Notes under the pieces: generated by a model | Database searches by the model: none | What the model was told of the DNA's origin: nothing | The model's input: the letters and a program-made list of their open reading frames with translations, nothing else | Source of the DNA: Sclerurus mexicanus | Taxonomy: Eukaryota > Chordata > Aves > Passeriformes > Furnariidae | NCBI GenBank assembly: GCA_013396755.1 | Contig: VWZF01003567.1 | Coordinates: 203,963 to 267,962, forward strand | Length of the DNA stretch: 64,000 bases | Reading direction: 5' to 3' | Made by a program: the position numbers and the translations under genes | In this document: positions 48,431 to 61,325 of the stretch, in pieces | Layout: each line of letters begins with the position of its first letter | How positions within the stretch are numbered: position 1 is the stretch's first letter

Positions 48431-51354
48431 TTAAAAACTATATCTTTGTTTTTCTTTATATTAGAAAGTTTTCATTTAAAAACATTTTGCAGCTTTCTGA
48501 ATGTCATCAGGCTGAGACAGGGACTGAAGTCAGTGTATTCTACTAGGGCTGATGTCTCTGCAGTGGGAATTGTATCAGCCAGGCCAAAGTAAAATCCTGG
48601 ATAATTCTCCCTGACTCCTGCTGGGGTACAGACAGGTCAGTCCCAAGCGCTTGGAAAAACCTGATTTTTTTTATTCTTGCCAGATAATCAGTACAGAATC
48701 CAAACACATAATTACAATTCCATAGACACAATATTTGGATACTTAATAGTGCATTAAGCAAGTTACATTTAATGTTTTGATATAATTTAATCTCGCTATG
48801 TGTCAATATTTAGCTCCTAATTAATAGCATATTTGCTTCTCTCCATACATTGGTGTGCCAATTATGAGCTTAAACACCCTTCCCCGGCTCAATACTTGCC
48901 GTGGAAATTAAATACACTGAACTCAACTTGTCTATGATGTAACTTCATCAAAAGCAATGGATTTACTTCCAGAAAGCCTTTGAGCCACAATGTTAATACA
49001 ATCTGAAGGTATTGTATGGATTATATTTTCCTTCTGGGATTGTCATTGCTTCAGTGGGTGTTGTGCATACCCAAGAAAGGGGCATTTTTAATTGCAACCT
49101 CTTGTTTCCTGTACATGGATTATTTCCAGTTCATCTGCCTTTCAGGTTTTTTTGGGCAATACATTTACAATTAACTCAAACCCATCAAGTATTACAAAAC
49201 CTGAAATTGCGCCTGACACGCTATTTTTTGGTCCCAGAATTGATTAATTAAGAGGTTTAGCCAGTCATTTTTCATCCAACATTTGAGGAAGAATTTTGAC
49301 AGACATACATTCAATTAAAGTGTCTTCCATCTCATTTCACCTTTCTCCATTTAGCCCTTGGTCTCTGCAGAATAACTCTGTTATCTAGTGCCTGTAAAGA
49401 ATTTATAAATATTCCAGCCTATCTTTTCTTCTTGAGTCTGAATAGCAGAGCTTTACTCTTACAGGCTTTTCCTTCTGCCTTTTTAGTTTAATGAAATTCC
49501 CCTGTGTTTTCTTCCTATCTGGACATAGATAGGCAATAATATTATAAGTATATAATTGAAAAGCAGTAGATTAAAAAAATGTGTGTGATTTTTATAAAGA
49601 ATGAGGTAATATGCATGCTTATATATTATCTTGTATTACAATGTTATATTGTTTTATAGAGCTGGGAGTTTCTGCAGGCAAGCACGTCCTACTGGTAGTG
49701 GTCCAATGGCATCATCAGGCTGATATAAATTGTATCATAAATTAAGTGAGCTAAGAAAGAGCTAAAAAAGAGTTGATATCCAGCAGGGGAATTAAAGCCA
49801 CCCTGATCCCTCTGGGCAGCCCGGCACTGCCGCTCTGCCCACACCACATGGATCACAGGAAGACTTTCCAAGCCAGTGTCTATGGCGGGGTTTAGTGGAT
49901 GTGGGTCCTGACCCTCCTGCTTGGCTCAGGACATATTTCTTAGGGAAGAACTTGGATTTCATCGGAGTAAAAGCTTTAATGGTTGGTCTGTGCCCTCGCT
50001 TCTCTTTCTCCACACACTTTATCAAGTGCTCTGTGAGTCAGGGAACACAAAGGGGGGAAAAAATCAACCCACCCACATAGGAAAATGATGGAGCAGATCA
50101 CGACAGAGATCACAACTCTTCTGAAATGGAATCTCCAGACACTGGGACTTCTGTTCCTGAAAAGTTTCAGCAATTTTACTGAGTTTTTCTCACATGGGGA
50201 AAGTAACAACAGAGTAGAATCAGAGAAAGTACAGCCAAGAAGGAAAACAAATATATGCAATCTTCAGCCAGTGAATAGAAAAGGTGTAGACAACAGCAGA
50301 AGCCTTTTAAAGGCAACATTTATTTCAGAGTATCTGATAAACCCAAGCTGTATTACCAGCAGAGAATTCAGCTGGACACAGGTTGAGGAGAATTCACCTG
50401 ACTCCCAAGTGAAAGATAAGACCAAATTATTTTTGGCACACAATTTTAAAATGTTAGTACTGGCTAATAAAACGTGATGTAAGGACTCTAATAACTGTTT
50501 CTGTTAGACTGAGAGGAGGAGAAGCAAAGGGAGACATATGATTTACACATAAACACACTGCGATAAAGTAAATATTGTCACAGCAGCACTGCACTTGTGC
50601 TATTCTAAAATAGCAATTCATGGAAATGATACTGTGAGGATTGAGTTAATTCTCAATAAACTCAGAGCCAGGGTTGGTCCCATAATACAAAGCAGGGCAT
50701 GGGAGTCCAGCCTGCCTCAGTTTACAGAGATTTCTGTTCTTCCTGTTAGTTTACGTCATGTTTAAAATGTTTTGCAACAAGTAAGATACCGTTTCCTCTT
50801 GTTGCCAGAGATGAACCTGTCCATTCCTCATGTGGCCCAGCTCAGGTGCACTGCTCCTCACGTCCGAATTCCCAGCAGAATTCCCTTCATTGTAGTACAA
50901 TACAGTCTTTAATTTCCATAACAATTGTCTGGTTCTGCTCTGGGTAAGAGGGAAATGTTTTCTTCTGAAAAAACCCAAACATCTTTCAGTCCCGTACTTC
51001 TTTAATAAACTTTCCTCCTCCCGACACCGTCTTCCAACCCATCCCTTCAGAGACCTGCTTGAAAAGAAGCCTCCAGTAAAAGCCTTTCAGCACAAATTAC
51101 CAGCCCTCAAATGCTAAATATCAAGACTCAGGCATGCAGTTAATTGCTGACAGTTAATCCACAAAGGGAAACAACTCACCAAAGTTCAGCCTAATCATGA
51201 ATACATTCAGGGAAAGTATAATCTACTCATGATGATTCTGTGTCCCATGAAACAGTCCCTGAACTCTCCCAGTGAATTATTCATCATGGATTGTTCGCAA
51301 GTGTTACAGGCAGAGATTTGCAGTCCTGGAACTTTCCTGGCACTGCCGCTGAAA

Positions 51355-51424
51355 GAAATGCAATTGCATTTCCTTGCAAATGCAAACGTAAATGCAAACC
51401 CAAATGCAAATGCAATTGCAGAAA
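51355..51424 (+). repeat. Octamer-like motif array with 18-bp palindrome
   Basis: GAAATGCAATTGCATTTC at 51355-51372 is a perfect 18-bp palindrome. It is followed by ATGCAAAC (51380), ATGCAAAC (51392), ATGCAAAT (51404) and ATGCAATT (51410), with start spacings of 12, 12 and 6 bases. ATGCAAAT is the canonical POU-domain octamer. The array is at once a 6/12-bp tandem repeat and a possible homotypic binding-site cluster, and sequence alone cannot separate the two. Confidence 0.75.
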
Positions 51425-51826
51425 TGAGATGAGAATTAGCCACTGCTGTCACTGGAGTGCAATTGATTACTGGCTTCAAAACAAACACCAGAAAAGGTGC
51501 AGGAAACTTCAGCCCATGGCCGAATATTCATCTTCAATGAAAAGATCCCCCAAATGGTCAAAACTCAGCTCCAAACAGCAGCTCCTCACTGGGCTATTAA
51601 TCACAGAGAGATGGGAACAATGGTTTCCCATTTCTCAGGCTTTCCCAGAAGGCTCCCCTGTGTCCAAAAGGATGTATGACGTTCCCTTCTGTTTCCCCTC
51701 AAACTTTGAACAGTCAACTTCATATTAAATTCCTTCCTAGAAAACTCTCTCTCAATATTAAACCAAACAGGAGTTAATATCTCTTTAGGAAAGCCCACTG
51801 CAGCTCCAAAGAAACAAGGCTTATTT

Positions 51827-51842
51827 AAAAAAAAAAAAAAAA
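51827..51842 (+). repeat. Poly(A) run, 16 bases
   Basis: Sixteen consecutive A. No processed gene copy could be recognised upstream. Confidence 0.85.
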
Positions 51843-52760
51843 TAGACTCTATTCTTGTGTTTTTTAAGGTCAGAAATAGAAATCCTTCTGACCCAAAACT
51901 CCTGAAGGATTTGGTAAATAACTGGGCAACCTAAAGGAACAATATTCAGGGTATTTTGAGGAAAACTCACTTTCTGGTCCTATTTTCTACCAGGTGATTG
52001 TTCCTCTCAGGAGCGGTGCTGTTACTTTAGGTGGGACAGGAAGGAGGGTTTCTAACCACTGTATCTGGGATGTATCTCCTATCATGGGGCAATGCAGTGA
52101 ATACCCTCCGTTTATTGAAGATACCTGATGTGCCACTCAAATGGAACAGAATCCATGTCTTCTGGGTTTTAAACTACAAAGGAGCACTAGAAGGCTCACA
52201 AAACAGGTAGAGAAGGGGAACTTTAAGGCCTCAAAACACACCCGTGTGAAACATCTTTTCAGTGTCTCCTCCAGTTATTTGCAACTTTGAACAAAGCCCG
52301 AGGTCTGATCCAATGTATGGTTTTCCCAAATTATTTTCATTTCCACCCTCAATTTCGTCAATCACACATGGCAGAGCTAGTCTGTTTTCTTTTGGCTCTT
52401 TCTTCTAAACAAAAACACGTAAAAAAAAAACATTAACAAGTACAGAAGACTAACATATTTTAATATTTACCCCTATAATTTCTCTTTCTATACCTGCAGA
52501 GGACTGTTTGGGAAAATGAACTTGGGGAAACGGATTCTGGTGCCGAGCTCTGTTATAAATAAATTAAGGTTTCGTGAAAAATGCAAGATGTTTCTTTTTA
52601 GTGTGCGTGATGAGAGTATTACCAGACCTTTGAGCTCAGGGTCTGGCACATTTCTAGCTGGAAGTCTGGGATTCTTCTGGCCCACTTCTGGCCTCTCGCT
52701 AACCACTGCTTAAATGGCTTTCTTAGCAGAGCCACTAAGGACCTTTCCTGTCCTACTTGC

Positions 52761-52840
52761 TCCCAGTCAGTATTTGTTTGCTCCTGTGGAATGGTCTTAC
52801 TCGCAGTCAGTGTTTATTTGCTCCTGTGGAATGGTCCTGC
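52761..52840 (+). repeat. 40-bp tandem duplication
   Basis: 52761-52800 and 52801-52840 align end to end with 35 of 40 positions identical. The core CTCCTGTGGAATGGTC is perfect in both. The divergence indicates an old local duplication and not an assembly artefact. Confidence 0.9.
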
Positions 52841-53339
52841 CGGCTGCAATGGCTTGATTTGTCAGGGTAGGAGTGAGAGTGAACAAGGGAGCAGGGTCAG
52901 ACCATCAGAGTTTCCCATCAGACTCACCTAAAACCGCGTGATTAACTCTGAGACTGTGAAGGAGTCTTGATATTCCTCCTCTGGATGTTTTAAGGTGTTT
53001 AGAACTGCCTTTCCAGGCAATTTGGCTTTCCAGAACAGCCTTTCTCTTCTTCCCAGAATTAAAGTGGTTTAAACCCAGGCTGAGACAATTCGTTCCTAGA
53101 AACAGAGTTCAAAGCCCAGTCCCAAGGAGAAAAAAATGTATCAATAATCCAATTATCCATGTTAAGTATCAGGGGATAAAAGGACACAGATACTTCCATA
53201 AGCGCAGTGAAGTTCATGTCTCACTCTCTTTTGGCTTCAACATGGTCTATATTGGATAAAAGCACTCCAATTCCTCCCCAAAATATGGAATATATTCCAG
53301 ATATTCCTGGGCAGGGGAACTGTTTATGCAGATAGTCCA

Positions 53340-53520
53340 TTTTCATAATATGTTTAACATTATATACTATGGGATTTATATATATCTAAAAACTATGTTA
53401 CAGTTTCACACTATACTAAATTTAATACAATGCTGGGCACAATAAAAGCAAAATAATTTATAAAAATCATATATTTTATAATATAATATCTATTTCCATA
53501 TATATATTTGATAACATTTT
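53340..53520. repeat. AT-rich low-complexity region
   Basis: Repeated TATATA/ATATAA words with few G or C bases. No gene or structured repeat is present. Confidence 0.65.
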
Positions 53521-55349
53521 GGCTATATGTGAAGTAATTGTCATACAAACATTCTTCAGTATCTCTGTCCCCTTTCCACCCAACACACCTTATTTAGGGA
53601 GTTTATATTAAATACATGAAGTATTTTAAGACAGCAGAAGAATCCAAATTCCCTGTTTAAAACTCTGTTAAAACTTAAGACAAAAGTGCTTATGGTGAAG
53701 GGAGAAGTTTTATTTCAGGGAGAATTGTACTACTCTCCCTCTGAAAATCTTCCCCAGAATGTTCCAATTTCTAGTTCCATGTGAACTTTTTTCACTACCC
53801 TGCCTTGCTGAAGATGATCAGTAAATGAAGCAGAAAGCTAAGAAAAGAGAAAGGTTATTTTTTCTGTGATTAAACCAGCAGATAGAGAACAAGAGTAGCT
53901 CCAAGAGACAGACCTCTGATGAGTTGTACTACTCTGGAAATACTCAGGAGGCTGAAAAACATTCATTTTGTCCTTCATTTTTGCCTCTTCAGAGCTGAAC
54001 TTTTCCCTCTTCTTTCTTTTTCCCCCCACAATGTCTGATTCATTCTCCCCATTTTCAGTTTGAATAGAGTCATGACTGTTTTCAGTTTTTAATTAATTTC
54101 CCATCCTACTTAGCAAAGCAATCGAAATATTTAGATATTTGAATTGAAAACACTTTCTCTCAATGCCATCCCTTCTAGGTGCTCCCTTCCCTCTCACCTC
54201 TCATCCTCCTGGTTGAAAACTTACTCCATTTATTTTCTATATATGCAGTTTACTGCTTTTGGCCATTTTTCCTTGAGACAAATCTCACTATTGCATTCCC
54301 CAGACTCTTTGCCAAATATATTTAATTTAAATATTTAACTAAACTACACTTATGTCATTTAACTCATTTAGGCTCCTATTGACTGACTGTATTTTGAATC
54401 ACGGACAAGTTCTGCCTTTGAAGAAAGTAAAGGACTCTTGCTTTAAAAAGTGCAATTTAAATATTGGCCGGAAGATATAAAACCTCATAAATGAGCTGGA
54501 CTTCTCTATTGTGTTTCATCGCTCTTTGTGGTCACCCTTCTCCTGCCAGGATAAATAAGGAGACAGTGATAAATGAGACATCATGGAGCTCAGTGGATAC
54601 AGTCCCCAAGTGATTAGTGACACTAAACTCCTGGGCTGGAGTTCTGACTCATAATTATTATTATGTTTTCCAGTTGTGCTTAATTAGTAAAAAATTATAT
54701 ATCTTAAATGTTTATGTTGAGTCTCTCAGAAAGAGATAAATTGTGTATCTTGCTTCTTGCTTCTCAGTGCTTTGAAACACTGACTTCAAAAAAGAAGTTA
54801 AAAATCAAAAATTAAATTCTTGATAATGAAATGAATTATAAAATATCTTGAATTCACGCAGCTTTTATATGCTCTGGGTAGGCATTTCTGTAGTTCTATG
54901 ACACTTAAGCTGGTTCTCGCAGAAATGGTACTGAAAAATGATACAGGAATAAGAAAAGGGTCTGACCAAGCTCTGAGAGAGTCTGAGAAGAGTCTGAATT
55001 TATAGAAAACTACAATGAAAAATAGGAAAGGAGTTTTTGCATAGAACACAGATAACAATATCACCTGACTTCATCCAAAACTGTTGCTATTAATATTATT
55101 AAAAGCAGTAATGTTAATCAGCTTCAAATTTACATGAGAAAACCAGTATTCATTCCATACTTAATGGTATTCCAAATTTTATTATAGAAGTTTGGCATCA
55201 TTGAAACTTGGAATTTCTCTGTTAATTCAAATGGTCCTTATATAAATGAGATTGTCATGTTTGGGAAGAAGGGAATTGAAAAAAAAATACCTTGTTTTGG
55301 CTGCTTTCAAATATATCTAAAGAGTGAGTTGTGTAAATAGGACCGGATT

Positions 55350-55498
55350 AGAGAAACATGGAATGGTTTGGGCTGGAAGGGACCTTGAAGACCACCCAGT
55401 TCAACCCCTTGCCATGGGCAGGGACACCTTCCACTAGCCCAGGTTGCTCCAAGCCCCATCCAACTTGGCCTGGGACACTTCCAGGGATGGATTGTCCT
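55350..55498 (-). mobile_element. CR1 3' fragment, antisense
   Basis: 'GAAACATGGAATGGTTTGGG' is followed by 'GGAAGGGACCTTGAAGACC', 'CCATGGGCAGGGACACCTTC' and 'GCCTGGGACACTTCCAGGG', a close match to the standard antisense CR1 3' end. It is cut off near 55498 where unique sequence resumes. It is one of the better preserved copies in the window. Confidence 0.95.
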
Positions 55499-57925
55499 TA
55501 TGTTCTGGCTTCTCTCTGCCGCTCTGATTGTGCAAAGCGACCACAGACTCAACTGAGCAACTAAGGGATGATAACGAGATGCTGTTTTGCCGGTTGAGCT
55601 CGGCAGCGCCGAGCAGGTCCAGGCAGCGGCACCTCCCAAAATCTGAGAGGTGACACCCACCCCGGGTTTTGAAGCCTTCACCACACACTAAAGAAGTCTA
55701 GTCCACGTCCTGCCGAAATGCAAACAGGGCTATGTTGCTTGGCGACACAAAGCAGATCTGGATTTCTCTGTAAATCAAGGAAGGGCTGACTCCACTTGCC
55801 CGTCTCACAAGCACAGGCACTCTGTTTGCTGGGGGCACAGAGGGCATTACAGTGCATTGCAATATCTCCTTTCTGTTGTTGAAAGGACATTTCAATACCG
55901 TATTTTAAAGTTCTTTGCAGAATCTACTTTTATTTCCGCCAGGTACCGAAGGCTTTGGAAAACCGGCTAATTCAAGGAAACGCTCAGGACTGTCAGTTCT
56001 ATTATAAATCCTTATCGGAATAAAGATCAAATTGACAGTCTCTCCTCTCTGCTTTCTCTGTTTGAAACTGCAAAGGGTTCTTGAGCTGCTGCTGCTGCCC
56101 GTGATTAAATTTGCTTTCTGCCATGCAATTACATTTTTAAAATTCTGTTCAGTAAAATATTTCTCAGTCCATTACAATAAATTTAACCCAGTGTCACAGG
56201 AGCACATGATTCACATTCACAGGCTGCCTGCCTGTTGATGAGCTTTCAGCAGCAAATGGGGCGATTGAATTTCTTTTCCTCTCCTTCAGAGTTACATCCA
56301 TCCCTGCATTGTGGAAATAAAACTGCCATAAGGTGTAGGAAATAAAGCTCTGGCAGGTAATCTGCTAAGCCTTGGCTCACTCCTGCTATCAGACAACAGA
56401 TTTGCTCTTTAGCCATCACTGATATGTTTGACATCTGTCACAAAAGACCTGTTGGCTTTTTAAAGATCTCTTAGGCTGCTCTTTTTTTTTTCCTTACAAG
56501 CTGTTCCTCCCAGAAACATATTTCCAGCCATGAGGAGAAGGGGGGAAACTAAGGGAAACACCTCAAATATACACAGCAACCCACCTGACAAAATGTGCTG
56601 GTGGGTGCTAAAAGTGGGATATCATCCCATATCAGCCTGAGCAGCTGCTCCGAGCGGTGGAGAGACAAGGATCACACTCACCCCCCTCCCTCATTTGCTT
56701 CATTCTTTGGGAAAAGCCAGATGCTCCATTAGAAAAATAAGAGGTTTTATTAATAAACAAGGAAAAAAGCGTGCCTATTAATTTGAATCCATCCTTCATC
56801 TGGTTGAGCCCTTCACGTTGTTAATATGCCAAATTTAACAAGCTTCTCATTTTTCTACATTTAAAATAAATTGGCATACCAGAGTCAATATAAAGATATC
56901 AAATATAATGTATAGATAAAACATATAAAAATGGGGGAAAAAAACCCCCCAGGTCATTTATGAACCCAAGTGGTTCTGAGAAAACACTTATGTGAGTAAA
57001 ACACAACATTTTTTTTGCTAATGTAGCCCCAGGTTTTGCAGAAGTTCAGGTTGCTGGGGGATATTAAATTACAACATGCACTAAGAAATCCTCCACTACA
57101 GATTGCAGTGTCCATCAGAGGCAAAGAAAGCCTTGGATTTCCATATCTTTTCTGTTCCTCCACTATTATTTATTCCTATATCTACTTTCTGACCATAGTC
57201 TTACCCTCAAGAGATTGATACAAAAGTTATCAGGACCTGGGGAGTAGATTGGCATTTCTTATTCATACTTTTCCTCACTTAGAAAGTCTCTTTTAGAAGA
57301 TTACTCCTGAAATTTCTACATTTTTAGATTTTCAGTCAAAATGAAACTTCACAATGTCATTTACAGTGTGTAAATGAACTTTACGTCATTTTCTGACTAC
57401 ATAGTTACCATAAAAGAAATCAAATAAAAAAAAAGCAATACTTGCACTGAATCATACGAATTTACAACAGCAAACTGATTTTGTTCCCATAATCTGACTG
57501 CTCAGATATTCTACTCCTTTATCATAATCAAAAGAAAGGTGGGTCTTTAATTTCTTTAATTAGATAAATCTTAGCAGGGAAAAGGAAAAAATTAAATAAA
57601 GCAACAGAGCTGAATTAAAAAGGAAATCAAAACATCCCTTTTCTTCCAAACCAAACCCAACTGGAAACACAATTTTCTACTCTGGTTAAACTAAGATGTA
57701 TCTGGCAAAACATGAATTCTCATAAAAGAATTTGGACCTTTTACAGTAAATGCAAAACTGAAATATGCTCATTTTTTAAGGAGGGAGTCAGAAACTATTT
57801 TCTCTTTTAGCTTCTGCATAGGGATCCCCCTACCAAGGTCTCCAGTGTTTGCAGCCACTCTTCCTGTGCAAAGCTCCCCGAACCCAGGGGTCTGGGGGCT
57901 CCGACACTGCAAGGAGGTAAAAGAG
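55499..57925. other. Unique non-coding DNA
   Basis: I see no gene. 55560-55670 is CpG-richer than its surroundings. Nothing else stands out. Confidence 0.5.
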
Positions 57926-58024
57926 GTGGCTGCCCCATCCCTGGAATTGTCCAAGGCCAGCTTGGATGGGGCATGGAGCAACCTGGGCTAGCGGGAGGTG
58001 TCCCTGCAGGGTTTGGGATGATTT
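57926..58024 (+). mobile_element. CR1 fragment, sense, deleted near 3' end
   Basis: 'GTGGCTGCCCCATCCCTGGA', 'AAGGCCAGCTTGGATGGGGC' and 'GCAACCTGGGCTAG' give a sense CR1. The CCCATGG part of the usual CCTGCCCATGGCAGGG is missing (it reads CCTGCAGGG at 58004-58012), and the terminal 3' end is absent. Confidence 0.9.
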
Positions 58025-61000
58025 GCACAGTCATCCCCCAAAAACCCTGGCATGTTGGAAGTCTTTGTTTTATTGAAGTGTACAAAGACGGAGGCAAAGA
58101 TCAGTAGGCAAAAGTTACACTCTGTGGTATAGAAAGGGGAGGGAAAGGAAATCACAAAACTAATTCTGCTGAGATACTTCACCGTGGCCAGCACCACATT
58201 TCCCAGTCCTTGCCATGTGTGTCACCCCATGCCAAAACTTGGGAGGGGGAGAGGAATGAATCTTAAACAAAAAAGACAAATGTCTTTTTGTTGGAATCAG
58301 TTTTACAGGATGCTGGTCCTGCTGGAGTCCCTGGGGAGGATGATAATCCTGACTCCTCAGTGGTTGGATCAGCTGGTGGCATGAGGACTGGACCTCTGTT
58401 GGATCCGTGTTCTCTGCAGGCACTTCAGTGTGCCAAAAAAATCTCCCAGATCCAACCCAAACCTCCTCTTCCTTTCTGTTCCTCTGCAGTCAGCTGAACA
58501 TTCCAGCTTCCCTCTGGTGGCACAGAGACAGGAATTTGTCCTGCTCCTTTGGGGAATTTGTGCCCCGTGGTCATGCAAAGGTAACAGCAGTTGTTTCTGG
58601 AGCCCCGTGAGCTGATTCCCCCCAGGAGTCCAGACGTGATCTGCCAACTCTCGCTGCCCATTGCCTGGCTGTTGCTTATCTCTTAATGACCTTTCAGAAG
58701 TGCAGAACATATCAAGTTGCTTTATCCAATTATTACTTGCAGTGTTCAAGTAGTTTCTCTGTGAACGGCATTAAATCCTCGGAGCGTCTGGCCTTTTGTG
58801 TTAAATGAATTTAATCAACCCTACTTCTGCTAAAATAGATTTCTTGATTGGAGGCGAGATTAGTGAAAGCAATTATTTATTTATTTCTGTAGTCACAAAC
58901 TATTTACTCTGTAACCCCAACGTTTATTTTTCATGGTCCTGAATCAGGAAAGATTATGGACAAGAGTGTTTGAAGGGAGAGAGATGGCTCCTGTTTACAC
59001 ATTAAAGTGTGTTACGGTTTATGATGTTACAGATTGAACAAGTATAAATATTAAATAAATGTGAAACTTCTAATAAAAGACCTGAAGTGGATAAGAGTAA
59101 TAGATACAAGTTCAATGGAGTTGGTCACTCCAGGAGAAATTCCACCTTTTTTCCTTTGCAGTGATGTATAACACGACTTGGACCCAAATCAGTAAAAACT
59201 AATCAGAGTACTGTTCTCCTCACAACCGAACTCTGATTGTGGGGTACAGAAATTTTAGAGGAAAGGTATTATACACACAGATACCTGAATTTAAATAATC
59301 AAATGAAAGAAGCCTGGATTTGATTTCCACAAACTTTCACACAGAAACTTAATGACAAAGCTGAAAACTCTATAACCATTTCCCTGTTACCAACATGTAA
59401 ATTTGAGAGGACATAGTATTTTTTTTTTTTGTGACAAGAAAAGTGCTGCAAATCTTTACCAGACCAGTGGGCAGTGAGGTCAGAAGGGAAAGCAGAGCTA
59501 AAAATAAATTCATACAAATCCATGAACATTTGGCCGTCTCCAAAAATAAAATTTAAAAAAAAAAATCAAAATCCTTCAGTTCCTCAAAATTATCTTTCCA
59601 TAGACAGTTCCCTCAGTTATATAATTCATGATTCAACTCTGAAAAACTTTTCACTTCACAAAATCTGAGCGTTCTGTCTCCTGAACAATGCTTTTGAAGT
59701 GCCAACACGCCAAACCATCCCAGGGTGTTTCCCATGGGGAAGGAGGAGTCATGAGCTCTGTTCTCCCACTGAACCACCAGAAGCTTTGCCCTGGACTTCA
59801 ATGGAAGGAAGACAAGATTTCATGTCTTTAAAGAGGAAAGAGCATCAAAGTGGACACCACACAATGCACAGATGTCCCAGGCAGTGATTAATTGTAAAGA
59901 GGGAAATCTAGGCCGGTCTTCTGGTGTGATTTCCCATTCCTTTTCATATCTCGGCATCTCCCGCTCTCTGTTCCTGCATAATGAGTTGAGGAAGCTCAAG
60001 TTGCCTCCATCGTTTTGTGATCTGACATTCCTCCTAAGATGTATTATGTATACAAATTATTATACTTAAGAAAACTTTTGTTCTGAAAAACTCCATCAAA
60101 AGAGAGTCCTTTTCAAATGAAAGAATTAGCAATGCTATTTGATGCAGGAGGGAACACACCCCTCCTTTGGTGGAACCATTGCCATTGCTTTAATGCCTAA
60201 GGCCTTTTAGACATAGGGCTTTGGAAACATTTGGCGTTTAAAACTTGGGGAGTTATTAAACTTCATTTTTGAAGGCTCCTCAACAAGTTAACGGGGCTTT
60301 GTTTTGGTTTTTTTTCCAAGCAAAATAATTGATGAATCTACCTCTTTCTTAAGATATCAACTGGGAGAGGCTTTGCAGGGTGACAGTCTGAAAGCAGTGA
60401 GGTAACAGAAGAATTTCTGGGGGAGCTTCAGGAACAACCACTTACCACCTGGGACCTGAGCAGGCAAGATTTTGGATGGAGGTCTCATTTTTTCCTCCAA
60501 GGTTTAGTGCATCCCTAAGAGATCAGAGCTTTTCTTTGCATCACGGCTCTGAATTTGAATCGTATCTCTTAACGCACATGACGATTTCTTAACCCAACCC
60601 AGATGATTGTGGACACCACGGAACTGCATGCTGGGGACAGAAGTGGGACAGTGTTTCTTGCTGGGTTTCAAGGGTACAAAATTGGCATCTGGAAGGTGGT
60701 GGAGCAAGGCTATTCCAATCAGTTTAATAATGAACTCTGTTTATTGACTTAGTATATTCAGCAGCTTCCAAAGGGCTCATTCTTCTGATGAAATCAAAGC
60801 AAGCACATTGAAAGTTCTCATGAAGTTCTCAGCTCCCCTAGAGCTGCCTCTTCACTTCAGGTGATAAAATTATCACCTTTCAGGTGTTTTATTCAGCTCC
60901 ATCTCCAGAGATGAAGTCAAACACTCAATCCAATGGAACAAAGAGCTTGCACACCCTGCTGCTTTGTGATGGCTGTGTTGGCAACATAAATGACTCCTCC

Positions 61001-61134
61001 ATTGGGAATGAGTTTCAACACCAGAATAAATTCCTTGTGTAGGGTTACTGTCAGAGCAACCCGAAATCCTCACAGGAAACATATGGAAGAAACATGAAAC
61101 ACAGGTAGTTTTTTCCTGGCTGGATGGGACAATG
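58025..61134. other. Unique non-coding DNA
   Basis: No gene is supported. Contents: a T run at 59419-59430, short open frames on both strands around 58160-58750 without domains, and a near-perfect hairpin at 60859-60878. Confidence 0.5.
60859..60878. repeat. Near-palindrome, 9-bp arms
   Basis: AGGTGATAA and TTATCACCT are separated by two A bases. A further CAGGTG word follows at 60881. E-box-like CAGGTG at both ends could bind basic helix-loop-helix or zinc-finger factors, but this is inference. Confidence 0.65.
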
Positions 61135-61325
61135 AAACATAGAATGGTTTGGATTGGAAGGGACCTTAAAGATCACCCAGTGCCACCCCCTGCCATGGGC
61201 AGGGACACCTTCCACCAGCCCAGATTGCTCCAAGCCCTGTCCAACCTGGCCTTGTACACTTCCAGGGATCCAGGGGCAGCCACAGCTCCTCTGGGCACCC
61301 TGTGCCAGGGCCTGCCCACCCTCAG
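61135..61325 (-). mobile_element. CR1 3' fragment, antisense
   Basis: 'AAACATAGAATGGTTTGG' is followed by 'GGAAGGGACCTTAAAGATC', 'CCATGGGCAGGGACACCTTC', 'CCAACCTGGCCTTGTACACT' and 'GCCACAGCTCCTCTGGGCA'. It is the best preserved CR1 3' end here and ends near 61325 at 'GCCTGCCCACCCTC'. It is not autonomous. Confidence 0.95.

Larger units (their letters stand above)
45070..55349. other. Unique non-coding DNA
   Basis: No gene is supported. The stretch contains the candidate regulatory blocks at 45760-45970 and 47700-47960, the ORF-dense block at 46425-47667, an A-rich tract at 48283-48430, the octamer-like array at 51355-51424, a poly(A) run at 51827, a 40-bp duplication at 52761 and AT-rich patches at 49540-49660 and 53340-53520. 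Confidence 0.55.

Noticed and set aside
51355..51424. CRISPR-like repeat array
   Set aside because: The unit is only 6-12 bp with no spacers, and the DNA is avian. It is a short tandem repeat.
51600..51842. Processed pseudogene ending in a poly(A) tail
   Set aside because: The A16 run is real but the sequence before it resembles no gene, and no target-site duplication is visible.
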